Positions 40,121 through 52,900 of a DNA stretch of 64,000 nt are shown in pieces. Position 1 is the first letter of the stretch; each line of letters starts with the position of its first letter. A model generated the notes under the pieces. It was not told the DNA's origin, did not search any database, and was given only the letters and a program-made list of their open reading frames with translations. Source of the DNA: Crambe crambe (taxonomy: Eukaryota; Porifera; Demospongiae; Poecilosclerida; Crambeidae). The position numbers were made by a program, and so were the translations under genes. The stretch spans positions 186,001-250,000 of the forward strand of contig OZ004581.1 in the NCBI GenBank assembly GCA_963924555.1. The letters are read 5' to 3'.

Positions 40121-40594
40121 TTTCTAACACTTAGCAAGCTCTATTCACTCATCTACTTGACATTTTATAATTATGTTATATATTGTTTATATTATCATGA
40201 CGTATTAGTTTATGAATATTATTATTGCTCGAAATTCTGCGACGTCCATCAAAGCTCTTTAATGGTCAGCTATAGTCTTAGTGTTCCCTGGCAACCTAGC
40301 TAGAGCCGACCTAATGGTGGTGGTGATCTATTATTTTGCTTGCCACATAGCCATTTTTTAACAAGTTAGTCTTTTAAAAAGACTAGGAATGCCTCGGCAC
40401 AACTTCAGTGCAACCTTTAGCTATTATTAAACTTTCTAAATAACGTGCACTGAGCAACATGGCTTATTGTAGTAAAAGGTTGGTATTTACACAGCTAGTA
40501 TTCTTGCTGTTCAATTCTTTCAAACTGCCGTTTTGAATGATTCTCATGCATAGCTTGATTGAAGTATGTGTACTGGATTAGATTCTCCTTCAAC

Positions 40595-41342
40595 ATGGCC
40601 GGCTGTATAGAGAGGTTGCATGTGACGTCACCGCGCACCGCGCGGATGGTTGCGCATGGCAAAAGCAGCATGGCAGCTGTGGGAGATCAGATTACTACTA
40701 CACTCTACAGGATACTGATAGTAGGAAGCGATATAAACAAAAGTTATCATTATTTGAAGGCATAGATCCTAATGTGATGCTCAAAAAGAACCAGCTCAGC
40801 CAAAGTGATGAGTTCCCAGACTTTAGGTACTTACCTACAACAATAATTATACAGTTAGCTAAGACATTAATTCTGAAACTCTTCTGTTAATGCAGCTATC
40901 CTGACATCTACCATTACAATTCTATCAGTTTTGTTACAAAAGAGAGGCTACAAGAGTCTCACTGCACACAAATATTTCAGTGATGGATGGATTATAGGAA
41001 CTTGGTGGAAGAAATTTAGTGACATATTCTTACTGGTTGGAGAAGCAAAGCATTCATATGCAGTTAGTACACCTTTGCTACCATGGGTAGCTGTAAGAAT
41101 GAATGGCTCTATCAAGTATGGCCACTGTACCTGTATGGCTGGACTAGGCAAGACGTGTTCTCACATTGCCTCTATTCTCTATATACTGGCTAGAAACAGC
41201 TGCTCGCATTAGGAATACAACTTCATGCACCTCAATGCCAAATGGTTGGCTCCCACCTACCTGCACAGAAGTGCCTTATGTCACGTTTGAGGAGCTAGAA
41301 CGAATTTCTAACAAGAAAGCCAAGGCCAAAAAGAAGGAATGA
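40595..41342 (+). pseudogene. SWIM zinc-finger gene, frameshifted
   Basis: A SWIM motif CTCMAGLGKTCSH (C-x-C ... C-x-H) follows YKSLTAHKYFSDGWI, a context I recognise from uncharacterised, transposon-related SWIM proteins of sponges and cnidarians. An upstream exon reads KRYKQKLSLFEGIDPN...FPDFR, and a spliced continuation begins SYPDIYHYNSIS. Two frame changes are needed: one near 40940 before RGYKSL and one near 41192, where LAR-NSCSH-stop should continue as ETAARIRNTTSCTSMPNGWLP to the terminal KKAKAKKKE (stop 41340-41342). Either a decayed copy or sequencing errors. SWIM fingers usually bind DNA or protein; function unknown. Confidence 0.6.
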
Positions 41343-41488
41343 CACTATGTAACTATAATAAATCAGCTATTAAATTTTTTTGTTATTAATTAAAAGGGAT
41401 TATAATATCACACACATTGTGCAGTGCACAGCATATTCTGACGATACAGTCCAAAATAACTGGACCTCCTCCCTTGCTCCTGGTAAAT

Positions 41489-41668
41489 TCAGTAGGCAGT
41501 GTTGCATGAGGTGGCATTAAGTCTTGTGAACCTTTGGCGTACAGCTTCAGCCTTTTTATTACGTATACACTTTATAGCTTCATATCGCCTCTGACTATGG
41601 ATCTCTCTCCTTCCTGGCTCACTTCCAAAGATAGATGGCACGTAGCCTGGTGACTCAGGATCAACAGC
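41489..41668 (-). CDS. Unassigned terminal exon, possible THAP-like tail
   Basis: Open from an AG acceptor at 41669 to a stop: begins AVDPESPGYVPSIFGSE and continues basic (RRYEAIKCIRNKK). DPxSPxYVPSIF recalls the tail of THAP-type fingers in invertebrate transposon-derived proteins. No upstream exon could be placed, so it may be a fragment. Confidence 0.3.
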   Translation of the reverse strand, partial: AVDPESPGYVPSIFGSEPGRREIHSQRRYEAIKCIRNKKAEAVRQRFTRLNATSCNTAY

Positions 41669-42310
41669 CTATATCAACATTCTCTTACTGCGCTGTCTGC
41701 TCTGTTAGTACAGAAGGGAGCACAGCAAGAAAGCACCATTTTCTAACAATCACTATACTGATCATTGAGCTTTTGCCAAGATAGTCATGTGACCGTGCAA
41801 CCGCTCTATAGTCTAGCTAGCTGGCCAACACTACTTCAAGCTCTACTACAGTACTAAAGATAGGCTTGCAGTTTTACCGTGAAGAGAGTGCTGATGCTTC
41901 TTGGCCGAAGACAGCAAATGAGCAAAAACAACAGAGATTTGCAATGTACACGAACTAGGTGATCGTTTGAAGTGCCAAAGAGAGACTAGCTAGCTAGCTA
42001 GCTAGAGCTAGCTAATGCACGTGCTCGATACGCACACCCCGCATCATTGCGCGCGCTATTAATACCGTAAGCTTACCATCGATCATAAGCATAGTCGCCT
42101 TGCCTTTGGCATGGTACTGTGCCTCGGCACCCCCGCGAGGCAAAAATTATTATTATTATGATAAGAGTAAATTGTCACTTGGTCAGCAGCCACGCCCCTC
42201 GCCTAGGCATAAAAATATTAGCTATTATGATTAAAGATACAAAACAACATAACAATAACAACTAAGAAGGAGCAGGTGTGTATGCATGTATGGTCTGGCC
42301 GGTAGTCAAT
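41669..42310. other. Spacer without supported gene
   Basis: AT-rich sequence with a TAGC run (41985-42012), a GCGC-rich block near 42050 and a dispersed repeat at about 42173-42300 (copy of 36284-36385). Confidence 0.5.
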
Positions 42311-45300
42311 TCAGTTACTGGCCTCCCACTGGAGGTTAAAGTCCACCGTAAGAGTCCCCTTTCCATCCCTCAGGGGTAAGTGCTGGTTCTTTAGTTGCAT
42401 TTCAGTCACTCCAAGTTGATTGTGGTGCTTCTGAGAGGCAGAGAGCAGGTTAATCTCCACGAAGCCCAAAAAGTCTGCATGTATTGAAAACATGAAGAAT
42501 AATAATTCAAGGATATTATATTAAACAAACTCATGCAGCCATGACATATTGCTATGGACATGTGCCTGAAATGCCCCCTCCTAGATCCACCACTGTATGG
42601 TTGAACAACTTCTACTAGCTGCAATGTTATTTAGCTAGTTATCTCACTCACCATCTGGACTTGAGACTCTCTCTGTATAGAACTCTATTTCCAGCATATC
42701 ACTCAATTCAAAATTGAAGAAATCGCACTATAATTATATTTCATGATTGTGGTCATGAGGGAAGCATTAAGAGAGGTTATACTCTCCCTACCTTATAGTT
42801 CCATGTGGGCCAGCATTTGGCCCTCACTGATGGAGTGCGACATTTGAACTTCCCTAGCTTGACAGTGCAATAGTGGTTTTTGGTGGTCACATTAGCAGAG
42901 AAGGCAATATTGTTAGCCTCTATGATAGTCAGTGCCAATTTTGTGCGTGAGTCACCTTCTTCTGATTTTCCAACTGGAAATCAATTAAAAATATTCACAC
43001 TGGAAAAAAAAATCTTGGGGACGAAACAAGTTAGCTAGCTATCTAGCCACAGTCATACCTCTGTGACTAATGGGAACATCACACTCAGCATTAGCCTGCG
43101 TGCAGGACATTATGGCATCAGAAAGATGCTCAAGCCACACATCTCTGTGGGAAAAAAAGTGAGAAAGAAGTATTTAGTGTCACATAGATAGCATACTTGG
43201 CTTCCTTTGATACTGCATTTAAGCTGATTTTGAGGAGTGAGGATCCCTTGTTGTAATGAAGACAAAGAGATTCATTACCTGCATTCACAGAATCTCGTGA
43301 AATGGATTAAGAATAATATGTTATGCCGAGTTATGTTTGCAATGTTACACTGTGCTTGTGTGATTAAATCCACCAGTATAATAACATAGCTATATGTATA
43401 GAGACTAGGCCATTCACTTACTTGTTCTTTTAGACTTTCCCTGTATTGAGAGCAGATGAAGCATTAAGGGCTGTGGAGAACAGATAGAGTACATATCATA
43501 ATACCTATCACATAATTAAGCAGTTATTACAATGCACAATACTGCTGACTCTGTAAACTGCTGTCATGAAGTCTGCAGTTATCTATTAATTGCATAGCTT
43601 GATTCAGTGGGAGTGATCGGTGGGTCATTTGACCTGAGGCTAAGTGGATTACTGCATTCATGCTTCAGTAGGTGTTATACCAACTACCACTTAATTGAAG
43701 TTAACGAGTCAATGCCAATCAGTTCTAAACACGCAGCAGTCCAGTCTAAGCAGCAACTTCATTAAGTGAGTTTGTGATCATTTTCCAATACAACACCCCC
43801 ACCCCACACCCCCAGCTAACCTCAACCGTACAAGTGTTAGACTAGCTATATCACTTGATTATACACTCACCATCTTTGTCTTGCACTCGATATCTGTAAA
43901 CCAGTCGATAAACTGTTGCTGGGAACCAAAACGTCCTCCCAGCTTTCCACCTCTCCTCTTTGGCTTCAAGATAAGGACCATGTCTGTCATCAGAATGACA
44001 AAACGTTGCTTCCCTTTCTACAAAAAATAATAAGGTGAGATAGTCCAAAGTTAATCAAACTTCCGAATAATGGACACACTTGGGACTATCCTTTGTATAA
44101 GAGAGGTAGTCCTCTTAGGGTGTATATACAAAGGTATTGTCCTTTATTAAGAGGGCTGTCCATTTTTGGAGTGTCCTTTCCAGTGTATCATTAGGGACTT
44201 ACTTCATAGAGGGTACCACTGTAGAGAATTTCTCGTGGAACACCGTATCGTGTCAGAGAATCAAACTTTATGTCCTGCAGCAATTGTGGGAAAATTTTTA
44301 CTAGAGATCTAGGAGGAATGTTGATAAATTGCAGTTGGAATTATGTGATATTTTCTAATGTAAAGCCATAAGGTTTGTCCTCGTTAACTTTCTCTGTACT
44401 AAACACTAGCACATGCTTTCATGCTCTAGTTACACACACACCTCTGAAAATTCCTTGAACTTAATCTTCTGCTGAAGCCATTGCATTTTCTTCTTAATAA
44501 TTTTCTGAAGTAGCAAGAAAACAATAACAACAACAACAACAAAAACAACAAAATAAAAAAGCTGGTAATTGTATAATGACAACCAGAAATTAAAAACCTC
44601 CAGTTCATTATTTATACCTGCTGATTGGAATCAACTCGATCTTCCCCCATCTCATATCCTTCAGCTATGTTGCCATGCTCCTCCATTTTGTGACGTTCCT
44701 CCGACACTTCATAGTCTTCTCTCACAGAAGCACCACGAGAAAATTCTTGATTGATCACATGGTCCTCCCCTTCTGCAACAGAGGAGTCGGGGAACTGATC
44801 AGAAGGCCCAGGGAACTGATCAGAGGACCTCTTCCATTTCGTCACCTCCTCCATGTCTTCAGCCCTCCTTGCTGGCTCATAACTGTGTGTCCTGCGATGA
44901 GATCTATGGAAAGATGGTGTCAGCTCACCAACTTTATCCGCCTCTTCTGAGCTTTCAGCAGACGTCTGGTGCCCCACGCTGCTGAATTTTTGTCTATATC
45001 CTCCAGTCTTAGTATCCATATCCATTGGACTGTGAAGGGAAACCCCTCGACGAAGGCACACCCTTTTTCCCATCTCTTGCCACTCAATATTCCGAGGAAG
45101 AGATTGGTGCTGGTTCACTCTCTTGTCACCTTGGATATTCATCGAGTGTGAGCGATTTGGCATCCGACGTGGGAATGTAGAATGAGACTCATTGTTTGAT
45201 TCTCGTTCTGAATTGGGAAAATTAGAGGTAGAATCTTCCATGATCACGCCATGAGCCCGCCTTGTGAGTGGGAGGGGCATTGGTACGGACGATCCTTCAC

Positions 45301-48300
45301 CAGCAATAATCACATTCTGATAAGCGGTTCTACCTTCATTGACAGATCCCTTCCTATAGAGGTAACTATCATCTTCCGTCTCTTCAGATAAAACAGCAGG
45401 GTTGCGATTCAGTGGAGACACAATGATGTGTTTCTCCCCAGTGCTATGGAAAGAAGCATTTCTAGACAGTGATGCTGACCTCCGTCCATCTGTAGTCATC
45501 TCCATTCCGGTACTGGAAGGCATTTTTATTACCAAGGAGTTGTAACGAGCTGATGAATATGGTTTGGTTCCACGTGAGGAATTGATTTCCTGTGAAATAG
45601 TGCGAGGGAGGCTGGAAAAATTGCCTGGGGTGGGGTCATACATGTATCTGGTTGGTTTGTCAAAGGATCTCTTCGGTTCTCGATTCCGATTTGTGTCTAG
45701 TGAGTCTGGATTGGGGTAAACTGGATCCATACTCTGACTGGTCTTCATTCCATACTGCTGATTGAGTGGTGTAGAGGTGGTGGTGGTACCATGATGAGTG
45801 ACATTTGTCATCACTCCTGCACTGATCCCACGTCGTCTTAACTTTGGGGGGACACGAGGTTTAACTTCGTCTTCGGACTCAGTACTGGCTCTCCTGGACC
45901 TTATCCGATTAGGGGAGGTTTTAGGGGGGATTGAAGAGGAGGAACACAGGGTACCAGGTTGGGCTGTATCGCCATGTGAAAGCTGTTGAAATTGATTGTG
46001 GGTGTGGTTTCCCCTCTGTCGGAGAGATGAGAGTCTCTCTGGAGGAAAAAGAAAAGGTCAATGGTGTAATCCTGTGATGGATGTGACAAAATTAATAAGC
46101 ACTGACATCATTATCTTTTGCTATGATACTCTTTTAAATCTCTTTTGCTACTTACTGAATGATAAGGTTACCAAATAATAGCTATACATAGAAAAAATGA
46201 CTGGTGTCTTACTGAAGGGGTAGAGTCTCTTCCTCTCCATTGCTTCCCTCAATCGTTTTGCCAGATGTGTGTGAGCTTTGTGGTTGCTGTCAGCTTCCAG
46301 GCAGTCTGCAAATCGCTCCAGGGCATTGGCATCTTGAGTGGAGGCACTTATGATCCTCTTGATCTTGTCCTGCTCTCTGTTCTTCGGATTGTAGAGGTAG
46401 TCAATGTCCTCGTCAATCAGCAGCTTCAGTCTTACAAGGTGAGGAAGAAGGTCCATGGGACAAATACTCTATGTACGCAAGTATGACTAGATATAAATCC
46501 TGCCCTCTCCAAGGCCTCTCCCTGTTGACCCTTCCCCTGCTCTCTGCAGGCCCCTCCCCTGACCCTACCCTGACTTTCCCCCTGCCCTTCCCTAGTGAGT
46601 GAGTGAGTGAGCGAGTGAGTGAGTGGAGTGAGTGGGTAGCCTTGCCTGCATTAGTTGAGACTTCATGTACTGGACTATTTCTTGATTTGCTGCTGATGAC
46701 GAGTGACTGAGCTGATTCTCCATCTCAGCATTGACAACTGTTGCTATAGAAATGTAGAATACATAACACAGAGTGATTGAATTAATTATAGCTACAAGTA
46801 TTGATTATTTTGTTTGCAGAGTGATGAGTGATGTGGTAGAAGTCCCAGCAAAAACATCATGTTCATTATTTGGCACACAATTAAGTGCTACAAGTAGCAA
46901 ACTACTCCTTATTCCTTATTTTGATGTGCGGCTGCCAGGGCAATAAAAAATCTAAAAATATCAGTCCAAAATAGTTAACCTTTCACACGATTCCGGAGGA
47001 ATCATAGCTATATCTTTTGGTGAATAGTAGCCAGCATCTCTTTGTGGTGTAAATGCTATAACATGGCAGTGGAACAGGTCAGAAACTAAAGGTTATGTTT
47101 AGTGATTTGTCAATCATTATACAAAACAAAGTGTCCTATGATGCAAACTGTAGTGAATTTAGAGCTTCAGTGGTCTGTTTCAGGCCCGACCAATCGGATC
47201 TTACTTCCAATAGTTCAGACTGGCATCCTTTAATACATGGCGTAAATACAGTGACCATTCTTGTACAAGTAGCAATGATTCTTTCAAGAGGTTGCTATAG
47301 AAGTTTAATTGGTAGCTTGGTCACACACATGTGACCAAGACAACTCTCACAGCCACTATAATGATGCAATGTTGTACTCTCCTATACAATGCATTGATGA
47401 ATTCAAATATTAAATATGTGAGTTTAGATAAATCTATACACAAAAATGCTTTGGCATCTGCTCAAGTATTGCATATTAATGATATTCACACTCTCTCCTT
47501 GCAATACAATAATACATGACTTAACAATATTCATAGGAAGAAAAAAGATAACAGTTTATAGCAAAGTTATTGTGGGAGTGGTGGAGTCAGGTAGTTGATG
47601 ATAATATGGCACTCTGGGTGCCTAACCACCCATGCAGCATAGTTAGCTTTACTCCCTTGCCACCAGTGGCCCACTATTGACACTATAATAGTTCTAATAA
47701 TGTACAGATGCCGTATATACTGTTTGTACAGTATAATACTGAGATCAGAGTTCTGGAATTAAGGTGGCGTTGAGACTTCTAAATAGGAAATATTCCCCCC
47801 CCCCCCCCAAATATGGATGATGTAACACAATGAAATTATAGCTTGCTGGTATAAGTAGATATGTAGCCTTGTTGTACTGTGTGTAGAATGTTTGGCTCAA
47901 TCATGGTTTGTTTTGTCAAGGTGATACGTTAGCTCTAGCCAATATGTGATTCTCTCTAACTTGATTGTCCTGTAGCATAACAATTAATGTTTGATAACTA
48001 CTTACTGTTTTCATAGTCACTTCTGTTCTGTACTGAATTCGGAGTAAAAAACACTTCATCCTTTTCCTAGGGAAGGAGAGAATTACATTCATAAGAACAT
48101 GCAGACAGTGGAACCTCCCAACAAACCTCTCCACAAAGACAAAAGACTAGGTCTCAAGTGTGTTCATTATTTGGAGGTTCTACTGTAATAGCCTGGTCTA
48201 GCTAATTTTAAAATTTTCAACTCTCCATCTCGGCAGCCTAACTTAGCAATAGTAGCCGATTCTCCTACCTGATTGCTTAGGAAAGCCTTTGAAGGTGGGT

Positions 48301-49440
48301 GGTCCCCATCCAGTTTAATAGGTCCAACAGGAACTTCTCTGTGATGGTGCTTCCCCCCACTAGGACCTAGTCCAGGTCCAGGGTGGTGAAGCATCTTTCC
48401 ATGTTGTACATCCCCAATAGTATAGTTAGAGCCACCAGTCAAATTGGCTTCAACGAGTGTCCCAGAACTCTCCGTATTAACGTTACTATTTTCACTAAAC
48501 TGTGAAAATATAAAAGTGAAGTGTGAACACTATGAATTCTCTTATTTTGTGTATGTAAAGATTTTACTTCTCGAGTCATAAAGATTTTGCACTAGATGGA
48601 AACAGGTACATATTCCCTTTAGCTACCGATCAGCTACAACCACTTGGTCACATAAAGAATCCACTCTATACTCTGTGAAGCAGCCACTCCATAATAACTT
48701 AAATACGCACACAACACTTGCAATCAAATGGTCCTAACTAGGAAAAAAACACCATTCCTTGTAGTGAGCAGCCCAACAACTTGTGTCATCTGTTCCTTCT
48801 GTGTTCCCAAATGAAATTAATGCTTCACACTCTCTATCTTCCTTCACAAAAAAGCTTACTAAAAAAAAGAGCCACTCAATAGTGCTCATTCAAGATCCAT
48901 AAGATTCATATTAGAAGCCACAGCATTTGATTAGCTAGGAACCTGCCACTTTCAGCTAAACATTATTACATGTATGCAATGTAGTTGGTTGTATAATGAA
49001 TATTAATTACCTATAATTTATGGCTACAATGATGCTATACAGCAAGTGATATAAATATGGCAGCTCTGAATAGAGGAAAATTGCTTGTCCTTTCTATATA
49101 TCAGTTGACTTACTCCTGTTATGCTGCTGGAGAGGATTTGATGTGATTTCATTTGTCCCTTACTGGTGAGGGTGGAATTACTCAAACTACTTGAATCCAT
49201 CTTATGGTAGTTCATCATATGAGCAGTGGCACCACTGAAATGGCCGCCGTAACTCCCCTCACTGATATTCGAGCCGTCATCTTCTTCAAAGTAGCCACTA
49301 CTTACACTAGGTGTGATATCGAGAGGGTTGGAGTCTGTGGAACTGGCGAATGCAGTCAGGTGAGTGGTCTGGGAGACTAGACTTGGAGTTTCGTACCACC
49401 AGGGAGTGCTGTTTCCACCAGACGGGAAATCATTAGCCAT
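42311..49440 (-). CDS. CARD-PH-C2 multidomain protein
   Basis: Fifteen exons: 49114-49440, 48269-48499, 48006-48066, 46646-46737, 46213-46468, 44618-46038, 44442-44504, 44203-44274, 43871-44017, 43422-43440, 43197-43278, 43059-43144, 42792-42973, 42652-42727 and 42311-42474; 1092 aa. N-terminal ~205 aa: low-complexity, Ser/Thr-rich. Residues ~215-310: a death-fold domain of CARD type (IVQYMKSQLMQ, LIDEDIDYL, IISASTQDANALERFADCL, HTHLAKRLREAM). Then a ~470-aa disordered, Ser/Arg-rich exon with PPK and RRxS sites. Residues ~825-945: PH domain (LYEKGKQRFVILMTDMVLIL ... LKISLNAVSKEAKDVWLEHL). Residues ~952-1092: C2 domain (LALTIIEANNI ... CTVKLGKFKCRTPS ... DFLGFVEINL). No signal peptide or membrane helix. 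Inferred: a cytosolic adaptor recruited to phosphoinositides and joining CARD signalling assemblies. Intron 4 starts with GC (GCAAGG). I know no protein with this order. Confidence 0.82.
44050..44190. mobile_element. CAGTGGAACCTCC-family MITE
   Basis: Intronic copy in the CARD gene with GGACACACTTGGGAC and AGGGCTGTCC; both ends degraded. Confidence 0.5.
46591..46635. repeat. (GTGA)n microsatellite
   Basis: GTGA/GAGT units just beyond the GC-type donor of CARD-gene intron 4; on the coding strand this is (TCAC)n. Confidence 0.75.
46738..48005. other. Long CARD-gene intron without recognised element
   Basis: 1.27 kb between exons 3 and 4; a C12 homopolymer near 47800 and AT-rich sequence, no supported exon. 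Confidence 0.5.
48106..48185. mobile_element. Short CAGTGGAACCTCC-family MITE
   Basis: 80-bp internally deleted copy starting CAGTGGAACCTCCC and ending GGAGGTTCTACTG, in a CARD-gene intron. Confidence 0.65.
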
Positions 49441-49937
49441 AGCCTGGCAGATATAGGTCAAAGAGATCTCCAAGCTTATAGCTAGCTAGCTACTTGAACT
49501 ACGTATAACAGCTGTAGATGATTGAATATTCAGTCTGCAGTAAATACTCTAGCTAACTACCTCTGCTATATAACCAGCTCTGCTACTTCTGAATCACTGA
49601 TAGAATACTCACTTTTATGAATCAAACTTGTGATACTCGACTTCGCTAGCTCTATAATACTTGTCAAAAATGCGTGAACTCAACCGCAATTAATTGCGAG
49701 CTGCGCATTGCATGCATTGTGCATGCGCACGTACGTACGTGGGCGGGGTACGTTCTGCGCAACCACCTTTGCGCAACTTCCTCAATCACTTTTAATGATA
49801 CATGAACTCCGGAAGAGCTGAGAGAAGACTACTAAACAAATGGGACATTGTAATAGAAGTAGAGCTCTTAGCAAAGCAAGCAAGAAGTTACTCTGAAAAC
49901 TCTATATCTGAGCAAGTTTTAACTCAACATTCATAAG
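49441..49937. promoter_or_regulatory. Shared head-to-head promoter region
   Basis: 497 bp between the ATG of the CARD protein (minus) and that of the adhesion GPCR (plus). The centre (49685-49775) has a GC-rich palindromic block with GTGCATGCGCAC and GTACGTACGTGGGCGGGG; the CATGCGCA part resembles an NRF1 site. A 5'UTR intron of the CARD gene may end at 49445 (CTGCCAG). Co-expression is inferred, not shown. Confidence 0.5.
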
Positions 49938-52900
49938 ATGGGGTCAACATCACTCACCAATGGAGTCCACCTCATCACTCTTCTCATCTCTGTCTGCTTC
50001 CTAATCTCTGTGGAGGCTCAAAACTGTAGCATAGTAACTGAGAGTGATCTTGGCAACCCAAGCATGCTGTCCTCTGAGGGGATCATAAGTGCTGTGCAGG
50101 GGAGAGCTTTAGTCCAAGTCTTGCAGATCAACATTGTCTGTCTCTCCAGTGGACAACGACGCAACACTTACAGCACAGCGTCAGTATTGGCTCGTTACAA
50201 CTGCTTAAATTGCACTGCGAGTATGATGATGCAGGAACTAGTCAATCAATTCACCTTTCCCTGCAACATGCAGAACCAATGGGTCCCTCCTAGTGGAGGA
50301 ATCACTCCCAATCCTATGGCTAATTTCACTACACCTCTCGACAGGAACTGTGGATTGTGTTTGTACCCATCACCAGATGATTTCCGGCCCGACCCTGTCA
50401 CTCATTGTGTGACAAGTAAGCACTAGACATAAAGAACTAGAAATAACTGATCATTTTCCGACCATTTCTTGGAAATGGACAACCAAATTTCAGAGTTTTA
50501 AGTATTACATGATACCCTTATCTTCTCTGAGTCATTGCAATATTATCTTAGGTATTTCATAATGATTATTCAGAATCTTATACTGACCATTGCAGGATGT
50601 GAGAACAGTAAATGCATTGGCGCTCAGTTGTGCAGCCAGAGAGCACCCGGTGGTAATGTCAGTTGCTGTGACTTCTTTGATAACGACACGTGTGTTACGA
50701 GGACTTGTGGAAACTTCCTAGTGCCAAGACTCCCAGATTTCACTTGTGGTAAGAATGGGAGTTAGTTAATTGTGTGATCTCATTATGTGAGTATGGTCAG
50801 TATTAAGTATGTTGCCCAAGTATATTCGAAATCACAAGCCAAATCCAAGTGATCAGAAGGCATTTTTAGTCATGTTTTCTCTCTCAATTGCTATTGATGA
50901 CATTGCCGTGTTGGTGTGGTGTATTATTAGGTGTGGTTCGTATCCATGTATTTCTTGTGCTTCTGCCGTACTTTGAGCCATATAAGTCAATTTGCAGTTC
51001 ATGATCAGGAAGCCATGATGTAAATAGATCTCAATTATTTGACCAATTCAATCTCTGAATAGAACAGTTGGTGATCTAATGTTTCGTGTGGTTGCACTTT
51101 TCCACCTATTATCATTCCACTGGTGAAACATGATCTTCGAAATGATAATGTAGAATGACCCTGACTCAACATGGGCCCTTTGCAAAACTGATTATTAGTA
51201 TAGTTAATAATTTGCTTGGATTGCAACAGCTTGTAACACCTTGTAGTATAGTATGTTGAAGGACAGCGACTATTTAAGGATGTGCTGCATGTGATCATTC
51301 TATCTGCAGTGCCTCCAGCGTTTATCATCGAGAATACCACCTTTGAAGTCTTCTTGGATTCGAACAACAACTATGTTGCTCTGTATATCTACGACACCAG
51401 AATGAGACCAGTTTCTCCCGTTAGCATCATGTGTCCTTATTTGGAACCAATGTGGTTCTACCAGCCAGTTGGCTCGATGCGTGTGACCATTACACCCACT
51501 CCTTTGCCATTGGGTAATAATGCGACAGTGTCCCTCATTCCACCTACAGTGCTCTCTGTAACTCCTGCCCCTTTCAGTCTCTACACCTACACTTTTGGCT
51601 GCACCATGGAAGGCTTACAGGATATTTCCATCATCTTGACAACAGGTACTATCACTATAGTAGTTACCATAGAAACAGTTACCATCACCTTGGCAACAGG
51701 TACTATCACTACAGTTACCATCATCTTGACAACAGAAACTATCACTATAGTCACGATTATAAACAGTTACAACTATAGTTACCATATAAACAGTTACAAC
51801 AGGTACTACATGTAGTAACGTACCACTATGGTTGCCAAGGTACCACAACAGAGTGATATCTCTCTCTCCTTTCTCCTTCCAGATAATCCTTTCCTTTCTG
51901 TAATGCCTGAGGCATTAATTTTGCCACTTGGAGATCGTCAGTTTCAGATTAGCATCACAGCAGCTTCCACCACTGGAAGGGAAATACCCACTATACCCAA
52001 TCTCTCCTCATTTACATTCACACTAACTGATGTTAGCAGAGGAAATATTCCTGTTCAAATAATTGGAACCACTCTTGCTTCACAATACATAAGGTGTGAT
52101 CAGCATGTTTAAGTCATTGAGTTAATAAGTCATGCACACTAAAATATTTTATTTTGGTCAAAGTATTCTATGCATATTTTTTGTCCCCTTTATTTCTAAG
52201 GAGAGTGACGTTAGATGCTACTAATATCACGAGAGCTGAGCTACAGGTCCAGTTGGACATTCCTGGACTGCAAAGTGTCACACGAATGGTCTCAGTAGCA
52301 GCTAGAGGTCAGCTAACACCACACCCGGGATATGTAACTTCTCTAATTGGGTTTTTAAATCACTAACTCCTGAACTCAACAGTATTACGATATTGTAAAA
52401 CTTCTCAATATGAACACTTTTCAGAGTGTCCTGATTAGAGAGGTGTCCTGATTAGAATGGTGTCCTGATTAAAGAGGTGTCTTGATTAGAGTGATATCCT
52501 TATTTCAGGGGTGAATCTCTATGGCAGTACGTGGGCCGCAATTATAAACCTATAAAGGGTTTAGTGTACTTCAGGGAATCCAAAATGACACTTGAAACAT
52601 TCCCATCCTGAAACCTAATAGAAAGGAATCATAGGATACACAAAGACACGGCAAGTTCCTTTATTTCCCATTATGTTGTACCCTACAAAAAAATTACACT
52701 TTTTTCCTACAAATAATACATTGTTTCCTTCAAATATCTCTTGGAAAACACAAGGGAATCTGATTATTAATAACTGATGTTAGCTACTGCATGTACCTAC
52801 AGCTCTTCCTGAACTTCCCCGAGCTACTGTTCTCAATGAAGGTGACCGCTTGTTCCTAAACTGCACACCCACATCACCTTCCAATGTTACCATTTCTTTC

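Noticed and set aside
44612..45814. 400-codon frame as a stand-alone gene
   Set aside because: It has no start of its own; acceptor at 46039 and donor at 44617 place it as exon 6 of the CARD-PH-C2 gene, in phase.
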